A DNA stretch of 64,000 nt, taken from positions 930,001-994,000 of the forward strand of contig JAHEWK010000018.1 in the NCBI GenBank assembly GCA_020740775.1, read 5' to 3'. This document shows positions 48,292 through 58,180 of this stretch, piece after piece. Each line of letters starts with the position of its first letter. Position 1 is the first letter of the stretch. Under the pieces are notes generated by a model that did no database searches, was not told the DNA's origin, and was given only the letters and a program-made list of their open reading frames with translations. The translations under genes and the position numbers were made by a program. The DNA is from Ilyonectria destructans (lineage: Eukaryota; Ascomycota; Sordariomycetes; Hypocreales; Nectriaceae).

Positions 48292-50902
48292 TCAGCTTGC
48301 TTTCCTCTCTGGATCTTGTAGTCTCGCCAGTTCTAACAGTAACCGGTATGTATAGATGGTCATGTCAACTTCTCGAAAGGCCTTGGAGAACCAATCCCTG
48401 CCCTGCTCCGCAATCTCTTTTGCCTTCCGCTGCCCAGGCACGGTTGAAGTGAGATAAAATACAAGCTCCGGGACCTCCTTCATGCCTTGGCTGATGGGTA
48501 TATAATGGACCCACGGGACGAGACGATCGTCATGCCATTCCCGGAACAATGTCTGTTTTAATGGCAGGGACTTTGAGGCTAGGAGCTTGTAGTAGCGACC
48601 GCTCATACCATTTCCATCAAGATCAAACACCAACTGTGATCGAAGTGCTCGGTCCTTGTGTGCCCAAACCTTGGTGTTGAAGTAAGCCTTTTGTTCTCTG
48701 CAGTACTTGGTCTTGCACGCAAATATCCTGGAAAAGACAACGTCGAAGCTTCTGCCGTTTAGAAATGAGGATTCCACCCGGTCTACCATGTAACCTCTCT
48801 GCCGTAGATAATAATGCTTCTGACCTCCCAGATTTTGCCCCAACTCCACAAATCGTTGTCGGTGGAAGTTTCGCCATTGGTCGTCTGAAGCAAAGCCACC
48901 AGTGGTAGAGCCAGCCCAGTAGAGATTGTTCTGCTTCTTATCCCATTCGACGTCATGGGTCTCATCGTATTTAAAGCCCTCTTCCAGGTAGGCTGGGCTA
49001 GGAAACAATATATCGCCCATTGTTGAAGGCGCACCCGTGGACAGGATTGGCACTAACCCTTCAATCAGGCGGAAGGAGGACGGGCTGATGAACAGGCCGT
49101 GCATGTGACTATACTGGCGATTTTGGCATAGATCCATGGTCGATGGGAGATCCGTGATAAAAGGTAGGCCAAAAGTTTCCACTTTGCGCTTTGTTTTGGT
49201 AGCACTGGGGTTTGACTGAGGTGGACAAAATTTTGTAACGGCATCCCAAACAGGTCCATGTGACATGTCCGTCAGGTTGAACTGTCTCTTAATATGATCC
49301 CCTTCTCTTAATGGTGGTGGTGGAATCAGCACCCTTGGTTCATCGAGGTGATTTACCAGGAAGCTGACGTCGGGAATTGCCCCACGCAGATCTTTGGATA
49401 GAGTGTTGAATAGAAATTCGAAATTTCTGTCGATACTGCGCTGGGGGTGGCTGCAATTTGTCTGGGCGGTGTCACCAGAGAAAACACAAAGCCAAAGCTC
49501 GCCACCTTGCGCATGTCGAGCATCATGTATTATTCTACGGACGTCTTTGCCACTCAGTTTCCAGAATGGTGAGATGGCGTCGTATATTACATCAAAGTCG
49601 TCGATGATCGGTGACTGGTGCGATGACGCAAACACGTACCAAGCCTCGAACCCGGGCGGCGGCTCTGCGTTGTATCTGCGTCGATATTCGGCATAAGCCT
49701 CGGGGTATGTTTGGGATTGCTTTTGCGACAGACGTTCGAAATCGATCTTGGCGTTCTGAATCAGAGAGTCAACTGGATGCTGGCGAGACCAGTTAAAACT
49801 GGGCGCGGAAGATTGTTGGACACTGAGTGCATATATGTTCGCGAGGTATGGGACGAGAGGGAGGAGGAAAAGGGCCCAGAGGGCCGATCGGGTTTTCGTA
49901 TGCTTTGGAAGCATGTATATGATCTGGCCGAGTGCGAGGAACGAAGCGACGACGTGCGATAAGGCATGGGTGTCAGATGAATACGTGAACGGGTTGCGGG
50001 TGGACGTGATGCTAAATGTGACTATCGCAGTGACAGTGCACCAGGAAGCATGTTGACCCTGCAAACTGGTGAGCATGGTTGTGACGTCTCGGCACAGAAA
50101 ATTACGTACGGTTCGCATCATAAAATACCAAGACAGGGCTTTGGATAAGCCTACTAGCATGGTAGGCGCAATGTAGCTTCTAGGGAAGCCGAATGAGAAA
50201 GTTTGCGCGCAGAGTGCAACCACCAGGACAACCACAACTCGCAATGAAAGAGGGACGATGGCATCCTGAATATCCACAAGCGGAATAATTCGAGAGCTCT
50301 TGCTGTTTCTCGGTAACAGAATGATGTAGAAGGCTAGCAGAGCAACAGCCGGGACAATGGCTAGGGCGGATCCCCAGAGGTCCCAGTTTAGCAGTGTCAG
50401 GGTAGCAAAGCACCCAGCCAAACCTGTCCCCCAGATCGTGTCGACGAGAGGGGAGAAGAACCAAGAGTCAGAGGCAGTGGATGCAGATAGCTTGGACCCA
50501 AGGTGTTTTTGGGCTACCAGAAGCAAAGGGGTCAACGCCGGCTGATGGCTTTTAGCTTGAAGTCGCCGTTTTCCGTCGCACATGGTGGCTTACCAGGTAT
50601 CCGACGACATTGTCCTCTGCCTTACAAAGACAGGATGTCGCAATACCAGCAGCAATTATCCATAACGATCTCGTAGATGTAGGATTCGATGTGTGATTGT
50701 TGGAAGTAATCGCTTTCGGGATCGTGTGGACGTCCGGTGGTCTCGTAAACGTGAACAGAATCGGTAGGAATGTCCAACTCAGCGCCTCAGAGCACACCTC
50801 GGACTGTCTGGAGGATAGGTATTGCGTCAAGACTGTGCACAGCACAGCTGCCCCTGCTGATCCGGTGACTGGGTTAACGTCGACAAGTCGTTGCCTCCAC
50901 AT
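48292..50902 (-). CDS. multi-pass GT90 (CAP10-like) glycosyltransferase
   Basis: Proposed exons 50902..50594, 50541..50110 and 50058..48292, about 835 aa. The first exon supplies MWRQRLVDVNPVTG and a membrane segment (SWTFLPILFTFTRPP); it joins in phase through a 52-nt intron (50542-50593). A further stop-free 51-nt intron (50059-50109, GTACGT...TTGCAG) is inferred inside the membrane region. Several hydrophobic helices precede a luminal CAP10 domain: PPGFEAWYVFA, SPFWKLSGKDVR, DLYWAGSTTGGFA-type NNLYWAGSTTGGF, HRQRFVELGQ, FDLDGNGMSGRYYKLLASKS, LFREWHDDRLVPWVHYIP. GT90 members transfer xylose or related sugars onto glycans in the secretory pathway. It is divergent from a GT69 gene. Initiation at 50583 is an alternative that omits exon 1. 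Confidence 0.85.
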
Positions 50903-52023
50903 GGTCGGACTGGAGATGCTGTTTGATAGACATTCTGCGGACGGGGAGTTTGGTAGATATGATAAAGTTGCATTTGGCGCAGCAACAGTTGCCCTTGTTT
51001 CAAGCCATTGCAGCCACCCCCTTGAATTGGCTCCTGCATCTCGTATGATCTGCTACTACCAAGAGCCAAATGCGTCGCTGGTTGTCTTGGCTGTTGGCTC
51101 TTGGCTCTTGGTATTAGATGTCACCTGAGTAATGCCAGGTGTTCCAACGGCTAACATCCGCAGCGTGGCTGTGGGATCGCATAAATTGCGGAGAGCGTTG
51201 TAGCAGCTAAGCAAGAAAGTCCATGGGGACGACCAATCGGCTGGTCATGCGCGACGCGTTGACATATGAGCAGGGGGGAGGGAAATACGAGATCCGTTGG
51301 TGATCATCCATTTAAGTCACTTTTAAAAGTGCTTTAAGACAGCCAAGCATTGCAAAAGCTCCGCTTTCAGGGCAGGGCAAAATGCCCACGGGCTCGTATG
51401 TGGCCCAAGCCCTTCAGGCAGAGCAGCTCCCTGAGCTCTCGGCTGTTTCTTCTTTCGTGTGAAGGATCACTCACAGCCCCCTTGGTCTGTTTGGTGGTGG
51501 CTGACGCCAATACTAAGGCCAGAATGGCGCCGATGAAACAGGTTGTCGTAACCTCGCTCGCATCAATGCTAGCCGGACCGTATCAGGGCGATAGCGCAAG
51601 ATTTCTCGGAAGATAAAACGCGATGAGCCGGATAATCGGCTCGGCAAGTAATCATCCTCAATAGGAATCAGCAATCGAATACTTAGAAGACAGGAACTTG
51701 GACAAATGGTGAAATCACGTTCGGGTAGAGCCGGAAACAAGCATGAATGTGCAGCGAGTCCCACCGAAACGTAACGCGGAAAATCTAATTTCCCAAGTAC
51801 GCAATAGCCGAGACTACATCTTGGCTGGAAGCTTGGCTGGAAGCTTGGCTTCTACATGCTAATCTAGACATGATGCCGTTCTCGGCATCTACATCGTTTG
51901 GCGACTCACCATTGAACTCGAGTCTCGGCATTCCAAGATAAGCCCTGCAATCTGCTTGATGGCCGTGTCTCTCCATCACTAGTTGGCCGCGTCTGGCCAC
52001 AGCCTCTTCGCCTCCGGCCCGGC
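50903..52023. promoter_or_regulatory. intergenic region between divergent glycosyltransferase genes
   Basis: 1.1 kb holding both promoters. No coding signal. A tandem AGCTTGGCT(G/T) string occurs at about 51828-51850. Confidence 0.4.
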
Positions 52024-53338
52024 ATGTCGGCCCGGCTTGTCGGCCCGGCATGTTGCCACTGCACCCTCCGAATACGAACCCTCGCACGCCGAAACCTCTC
52101 CGTCCTCCGATATGTCCTCTTCGCCTTCGTCGCCTGGACCCTCGTCGATGCCTTCCTCGTCCACCGTCGTCTAGATACCGCGAGCCGGGAACATGGCGCG
52201 AAGGGGAAGCTCCGCAAGCCCGTCCGGGTCTACATCGCGAGCTTGCACTGGAACAACGAGCGCATCCTCCGCGCGTCTTGGAACAAAGGCGTCTTCGACC
52301 TGGTCCAGGCTCTCGGCCCTGAGAATGTCTTCGTGAGCGTCGTCGAGAGCGGCAGCAAGGACCGCTCCAAAGATGCCCTCCGCAACCTCGACAGGGCGCT
52401 CGACCTGGTCGGCGCTGGGCGCAATATCACGCTGGACGAGAGGACGCACGCCGACGAAATAGCATCACCGCCCGCGGAGCCTGGAAATGGCTGGATCAAG
52501 ACGGCGCGCGATCGGATAGAGCTTCGCAGGATCCCGTATCTTGCCCGACTGCGGAATGCCTCCCTGCAACCTTTGATCAGGATGGCAGAACAGGGAACAA
52601 CGTTTGACTACGTCCTCTTTCTGAATGACGTTGTCTTCTCGGTTACCGACGTGATCGCCTTGCTCAACACAAACGATGGCAACTATGCCGCCGCATGTTC
52701 GCTGGATTTCAGCAAGCCGCCGCTATATTACGATACGTTTGCGCTCAGGGACGCCGAAGGCCATGAGCATGCGACGCAGACCTGGCCCTACTTCCGATCA
52801 TCGCAGTCTCGGAGCGCCATGAAGCGGAGCCAGCCTGTTCCCGTCACCAGCTGTTGGAATGGCATGGGTAAGCCCTCCGTCTTGCCCTCCATTGCACATA
52901 TCAGAGCTTAATCCTTGATCAGTTTTCATGCCTGCGGCAGCGTTCACTGGCGAAAAGGCCATCGCCTTCCGTGGTGTCGACGATACCTTTGCCGAGTCGC
53001 ATGTCGAGGGCTCAGAATGCTGCTTGGTCCATACCGATAATCCAGCGTCGGCAACGAAGGGCGTGTACCTAAATCCCAATGTCCGTGTTGGGTATAACGG
53101 CCAAGCCTACAAGCTGGTTCATCCAAGCGGATCATGGATCACCTACTTCGATATCCTAACGGGATTATGGAAGAATAGATTTGTTAGATGGTTCACAACA
53201 CCGTGGTTCAAGGAGTTGGTGATACGCAGGCGGCAGCGCTCCTGGGAAAAGCAACATCCTGGCCGAAAAGAACCCGGAACTGCATGCTTGATTAACGAGA
53301 TGCAGGTCCTCATTGCGAACGGTTGGGCTCACGTATGA
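52024..53338 (+). CDS. GT69 alpha-1,3-mannosyltransferase-like protein (CMT1/CAP59 family)
   Basis: Exons 52024..52867 and 52923..53338, intron 52868-52922; 419 aa. A type II signal anchor (SVLRYVLFAFVAWTLVDAFL) is followed by the GT69 catalytic region: VRVYIASLHWNNERILR, ENVFVSVVESGSKDRSKDAL, FDYVLFLNDVVFSVTDV with the LND motif, YAAACSLDF, YYDTFALRD, TSCWNGM, AFRGVDDTFAESHVEGSECC and YLNPNVRVGY. This is the CMT1/CAP59 set; characterised members are Golgi alpha-1,3-mannosyltransferases of Cryptococcus. Here the gene is on its own promoter, head-to-head with a GT90. A shorter start further downstream is possible. Activity toward a specific acceptor is not known from sequence. Confidence 0.87.
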
Positions 53339-53440
53339 TTAGCGTTGCATTTTAGATACCAATTAAGTAAGTTAGAGGGTTTAGAGTCGCACTATTCTTG
53401 TCGAGATAGACACCCACTTCAATCGGTCTATGAACTAGAC

Positions 53441-54317
53441 TCAAAGGTCGATCCTCAAGCCCAGAGTATTGTCAAAGGTGACGGTGCCCCAGAACGGCTC
53501 CATGCCCGCATTACCAACGTTGACATAGGTGCTCTTGTCATAGACACCTTGATCAGCAAGCGCAATCAGCCAGTCCTTGATGTCGCCCTCAAACGTCCCT
53601 CCAACACCGTCGCCAAACTGATCATTCTCGGGGACCAGAAGCGAGCTGACAGTGATGCCTGTGTCGGTGTTCAGGCCCTGGTACAACTTCCATCCGTCCT
53701 TTCCGTACAGGCCGTCAATGGTGGCGACCGCGCCCTTGTCGTAACCAAGGGGGATCTGTCCACCCTCGTACCGAATCCAGAGCATGAGCTCTTGCGCCGC
53801 ACTGGATGTTTCATCACCCTTGGTGTCGGAAGTCATGAAATCATAAACCACATTGCCTTGTGATGAATATGTGAGCAAGTCGAAGAAGCAGAGGAGAGGT
53901 GAAGTGGCTCTAACCTTTGTAGGCGGTGGAATTGGAAACGGTCCATGTGTACGTGCTGGGGATACTCGCGATCGCATTCAATCGCGTCTGCAAGTTCTGG
54001 GTCAAGCCAATGAACGAATATCCCTTGACCAAATCCGGATTGACGGCAGCATCAATGTCCCAGATGCTACTCCAGTGAATGCGTTGGGCATCACCGGACC
54101 CAGATGTCGCGTAGAGGCCGGTGCAGCAAGATCCCTCGATCGACTGGTAATTGTAGTTCATTGAGAAGATGATCCAAGGCGTTCCAGAAAGGACCTCATA
54201 TTGGTTAGGAGCACCGCAATACGTTGAAGTAAGCGTGTCTCTTTTCAACCCGGCCGCAAATGAGGGGAGGGCAGCGGCCTCCAGGGCCAGCAAAGCAAAA
54301 AGTGAAAGGACACGCAT
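53441..54317 (-). CDS. GH12 endoglucanase / xyloglucanase
   Basis: Exons 54317..53915 and 53856..53441, intron 53857-53914; 272 aa. A signal peptide (MRVLSLFALLALEAAALPSF) and a KR site precede the mature enzyme. GH12 landmarks: WIIFSMNYN (a variant of WGxxNNxWG), TYTWTVSN, YDFMTSD, the nucleophile region AAQELMLWIRYEGGQIPLGY containing the catalytic Glu, GWKLYQGLN, and acid/base Glu in NAGMEPFWGT. Length and order are those of fungal xyloglucan-specific endo-beta-1,4-glucanases. It is secreted. It converges on the GT69 gene with about 100 bp between the stops. Both catalytic Glu are present, so the enzyme should be active; xyloglucan versus cellulose preference is not readable. Confidence 0.88.
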
Positions 54318-54764
54318 GGCGATCCAGTTGCGAAAGATAAAAATGAACGACGAAAAGAATGTCAATGATGCCTGGTCGTAAAACACAATGCGGATTTGGA
54401 CGATTAAAGTATTTACAGCCCAAATCGCGTGGTCCCAGTCAGGAGAGGCTCAAATTAATGAAGTCCGTTTCAGATACATTCATGAAGTGGGTAGAAACTG
54501 GGGTTTGGAGATTTTTCCGTCACTATCAAGGTAGGCCTCTCAATTTGAAACAAGATAGTTTATCCAAGAGTACAATCTTCCACATCGCTTAGAGAACAGG
54601 CTGTAGTAGATTGGTGGTACAACAAATGAGCACACAACCTGCGGACAGGGGTCAATCAACCACAAATGCATCCCAGGCAGGTTATCTTACTTATGATGCA
54701 CCGATAGACGCTTTTTAATTGAACTCTTATATTATCACTGTAGATACCTCTCTGTTCATCCAAA
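54318..54764. other. intergenic region
   Basis: GH12 promoter and flank of the permease relic. Nothing else seen. Confidence 0.35.
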
Positions 54765-55480
54765 TTAACAAACATATCGAAAGTTGTTCCTCTCGAAATC
54801 CGGGAGATCATCCGCGTTGTCGTCCATGGTGAACTCATCAGTGGTCCTGGTAACCTCGCCATACAACTAATCCCTCCTCTTGTTCTCCCACTTGACTCCA
54901 ATGTAGTAGATGGCCATCAGCGCAACGGCAGAGCGCTCAAATCCCAAGATGCCGTTGTAACCGGTTTTATAATGCGGCGCCTCTGAGCTTCTAAAGGTTT
55001 GCGGGGCAATGATGTTTGCGACACAGGATGCCAGGAAGACCATGGCATTCACGGTCACCTTTTTCGTGTGTCCGCTGGTATTTTCCATCGTAAGGCTGAG
55101 CGCCAGGGCATAAGGTCACCAGAAGAAGTAGAAGAAGTAGTAGGCTGTCAGAAGGCCACCTTGGTTAGAATCTGGCAGCTTCCGAATGACAATGGAGCAG
55201 ACCAAGGGCACAACACAGCACACTGCCGCGGAGAGGCAACGTGTGTCCTTGATACACCGCCGAGATAGGGTAGCCAGGATGGAAGCGAGAGCCTGGATGA
55301 CGCCGGTGGGCATACCAAGGGGGACGGTGCTCAAACGGGTAAAGCCAAATTCGGAGACGATCCGGGCGGCAAAGGTGTTAAGGCCGCCATTAGAGACGTT
55401 CATGCATAAGAAAAAGAAGGTTATAACCGAAGACTTCTAGTCCCTAAGAGCCTCAAATATATGGTACCTAAAGATGTGGG
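54765..55480 (-). pseudogene. DAL5-like allantoate permease (MFS) C-terminal relic
   Basis: Only the C-terminal half remains. Readable blocks: HIFRYHIFEALRD, stop TAG (55437-55439), TFFFLCMNVSNGGLNTFAA, IVSEFGFTRLSTVPLGMPTG, AAVCCVVPLVCSIVIRKLPD, LLTAYYFFYFFW; then a frame change near 55100; then ANTSGHTKKVTVNAMVFLAS, APQTFRSSEAPHYKTGYNG, and YIGVKWENKRRD followed by an in-frame TAG and then LYGEV...LPDFERNNFRYVC with a stop at 54765. The order matches the anion:cation symporter (DAL5/TNA1) subfamily. No N-terminal half is found to the right, so this is a truncated relic. Confidence 0.82.
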
Positions 55481-57087
55481 GGACTGGGGTATCGCCGGAT
55501 ATGTTCGAGATGTGTAGTGTCCGGCTATGGCGGTTGACACGGATGGGTATGAAAAGATGAAGTGGAGTGGGGTTTTTTGGTTGACGTATACGGAAATATT
55601 CTTGGCGAGCAGTAACGTATGGAATTTATTACCCTGGCTAAACTCAAGAGAACTATTCTCGAGAAGGAGATCATCAACAAAAGAACTAGAGTTGTCATCG
55701 CGGCTCCTCAATATACTCGAACTGAATCCACTGCGTCTTCACGACAGATAGAGCCGCAAATACTGGACGAGGACCTCGCAAGATCTTATTCAACATGGTA
55801 ACAACCTTTCGCTGTACTTTGAGACCCTCCAATTCCGGAATCAACTGCTCCAGACCCTTAGCGTGCAACGGCGAAATAGTCCACTGCTAAGCAGGGTCAC
55901 CGTATTCTATCACAGGGAGCGCTTCCGTGAGGAGCTCAAAGATTTCTCGAAAGACTTGCGCGGCAGCCCACTTGTTAGAAAACTCTACGAGAGTGGCTAA
56001 CGGTGCAAAAAGAGCTTGGCATACGGCATGGCGGTCGTAGAACTCGAGTTGTTGGTGCGTGGGGTGGCCCAGAGGCAGAAAACGACGGAAACGGCGGCTT
56101 GGAACTGATACAGCAACTGGACAGACATTATTAGAGGGTTCAAAGATATTTAGATGAGTGGAACAAACCGTTTGTCCAAGTATAGCACGTGGTGTCATCC
56201 TTGACTCTCAACCGGCGGAATGTAATCAAGACTGAGCAAGCAGCGGCAACAAGATGGCGAGAATCTCTACCACGAACTGCCAGGGATAGCTTAAGAAACA
56301 GAGATATGACAGTATAATTAGCCAGCTTCAATATTCTAACAATAGAGAGCAGTTTTATGATTCCATAGCGGTCACAAAGCCCTCGACAGTCGAAACCATG
56401 TTGGGATGAGTAGAGTGATTTGTTGCGATGGTCGGGCCGTTTCCAGAATAAGTCAACCTTCGCCAGGTGGATGAGCGGATCGCACGAGCTCGAAGGTCTC
56501 TGATCCACTGGCTGGCAAACAAGTATTTCTAGTCTAGAGACGGCAAATATGGCCACTTGCAGGATGTAATTCGGACCGTTTCAACTCCATATAGCACCGA
56601 CAGATTCACGGTCTTGATGACCGGAAATTTGCAAGGTCAGGTGACATGAGAAAAGCCATCCGTTACCGACCAGGTTAGAGTTGACTTGTTTATCATGTAG
56701 CCCCGGAACCTTCCCAGATGACACCAATAAACCAGCTCCGGTCCAAGCTCTACCACGCGATCTCAGCAACCACTAGGCTACTTTTCCTTTCCAGTGGCCC
56801 CTTTCAGACCAATCCAATGGCGTCATCAGTCGCTCCATGTTGCATGGTGGCAAAGAGACTCCAGAATGTCAATACGACCTTGGTACGCGGAATCCACAAC
56901 TGACATTACTGGCTTTCAGTGACGCGAGATTCAAATATGTCTAAGCCGTCTTCCTCTCTATATGTACTGTTTAGACCTTCGTTGTTTTAAATGCTGGTCT
57001 GCTAAACATTGATGCTTGTGCCGTTGCCTTCACTTGGTCAAGTCGTTGGTGAAAGTTGTGAAAACCATAACCCATGGCTTACTACCT
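55481..57087. other. intergenic region with uncertain coding remnants
   Basis: Minus-strand frames at 55887-56198 and 56140-56556 are open but match no family I can name; the first (FREIFELLTEALPVIEYGD) resembles the C-terminus of a Zn2Cys6 regulator. Not supported as genes. Confidence 0.25.
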
Positions 57088-57265
57088 TATCGACTCGATA
57101 AATTGAGAAGGTGTGGCGGCGCATTAGTGCAGCCTTGGCAATATGACTTGGCTTAACAATGGGTCCGATCGAACTTCCATCCAATCGGCTCAGGTAGCAG
57201 GTAGCCTGACGTTGCGAAGGCTGCACTAATGCGCCGCGATAACTTCTCAATTTATCGAGTCGATA
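57088..57265. mobile_element. MITE-like element with 49-bp terminal inverted repeats
   Basis: Arms at 57088-57136 and 57217-57265 are reverse complements over a 23-bp outer block and a 20-bp inner block (CGGCGCATTAGTGCAGCCTT), separated in each arm by 6 bp that differ (GTGTGG and TTATCG). An 80-bp loop of unique sequence lies between. No ORF. No clear target-site duplication can be called by eye. A non-autonomous DNA transposon or an inverted-repeat insertion fits best. Confidence 0.75.
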
Positions 57266-58180
57266 CGGGTATGTTATGTTATTGCCAGTACCCACAACGG
57301 ATCATACCCCACAGACTCCTCATATAAACTGACCCTTGCACCCAGTTTCCCCGCCAATGACCCGAAGAAACGAAGGCCGAAAGACAAGGGTCTTTGCTTT
57401 TGTCCCCATAATTACACCGATATACCGCCAGTTCTTAACGAGGAATAATCCATTCACGGCGGATACGAGGCTCTCAGAATCACTGATACACATCGCCCAT
57501 CGGAAGAAAGACTTTTGTCTCTCATCCCTCAGACGGCGTGTCGGTGCAGTTACCCATAGTGGTGCGGCCATTGTGGGGGCTGGGAAAATATATATTCAAG
57601 GTTTCAACAAGACCTACATGGAGAGGAGGAATCTAACGGTTGTCGATACGCTCGAAACTTATGCGTGACTTGCAAGGAGGTTCAGTTCGTTATCAGTTCA
57701 ATCTCCATCGGGATTGCTAAGCTGCTTCGGAAAATTCACCAGCTTATTACAAGGTCTACCCAAAGAATGAAACCCTGCCACGTATCCGCATATGCATCAT
57801 TCCGCGTATCTGCGTATATATTACACTCCGCGTATCTGCGTACATATTACATTCCGCGTATTCAACATACCCCTCACTATTAGGCGTAGTTCTTTGTAGT
57901 GGCAGAAGCTCGCTAGGCCGGGTTAGGATAACTGTCCGGTCTATCACGGATTAAATGTTCTTTCGCTTCGTGTGGCTTGTCTATATCATTGTGGCTCATT
58001 GGGGGCAAGCTGGTGCCAAACAAAGACGGACTGGGCACCCTTTATAGCAGCAAAATGGGACGGGAACAACACCCAACTCGTTAACTTACCCTAGGAGAGA
58101 TGCACAGAAGGTCGTCGCACAGGCGTCTTAGATAGTCAGCCCGAAGCTGCACCAGACTACGGTATAAGGTCGGATTGATC
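57266..58180. other. gene-poor region containing a minisatellite
   Basis: Short frames only. Includes the 26-bp repeat listed next. Base composition falls toward the AT-rich block. Confidence 0.35.
57802..57853 (+). repeat. 26-bp minisatellite, two near-exact copies plus partial flanks
   Basis: Unit begins CCGCGTATCTGCGTA. The two copies differ at two positions. A truncated third copy begins at 57854 and a degenerate one precedes 57802. Confidence 0.8.

Noticed and set aside
55887..56556. Two minus-strand frames that loosely resemble a regulator C-terminus
   Set aside because: No zinc cluster or fungal_trans motifs, frames do not join cleanly; too weak for a gene or relic call.
57336..57668. 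Plus-strand 110-codon open frame
   Set aside because: No family resemblance; lies among repeats.
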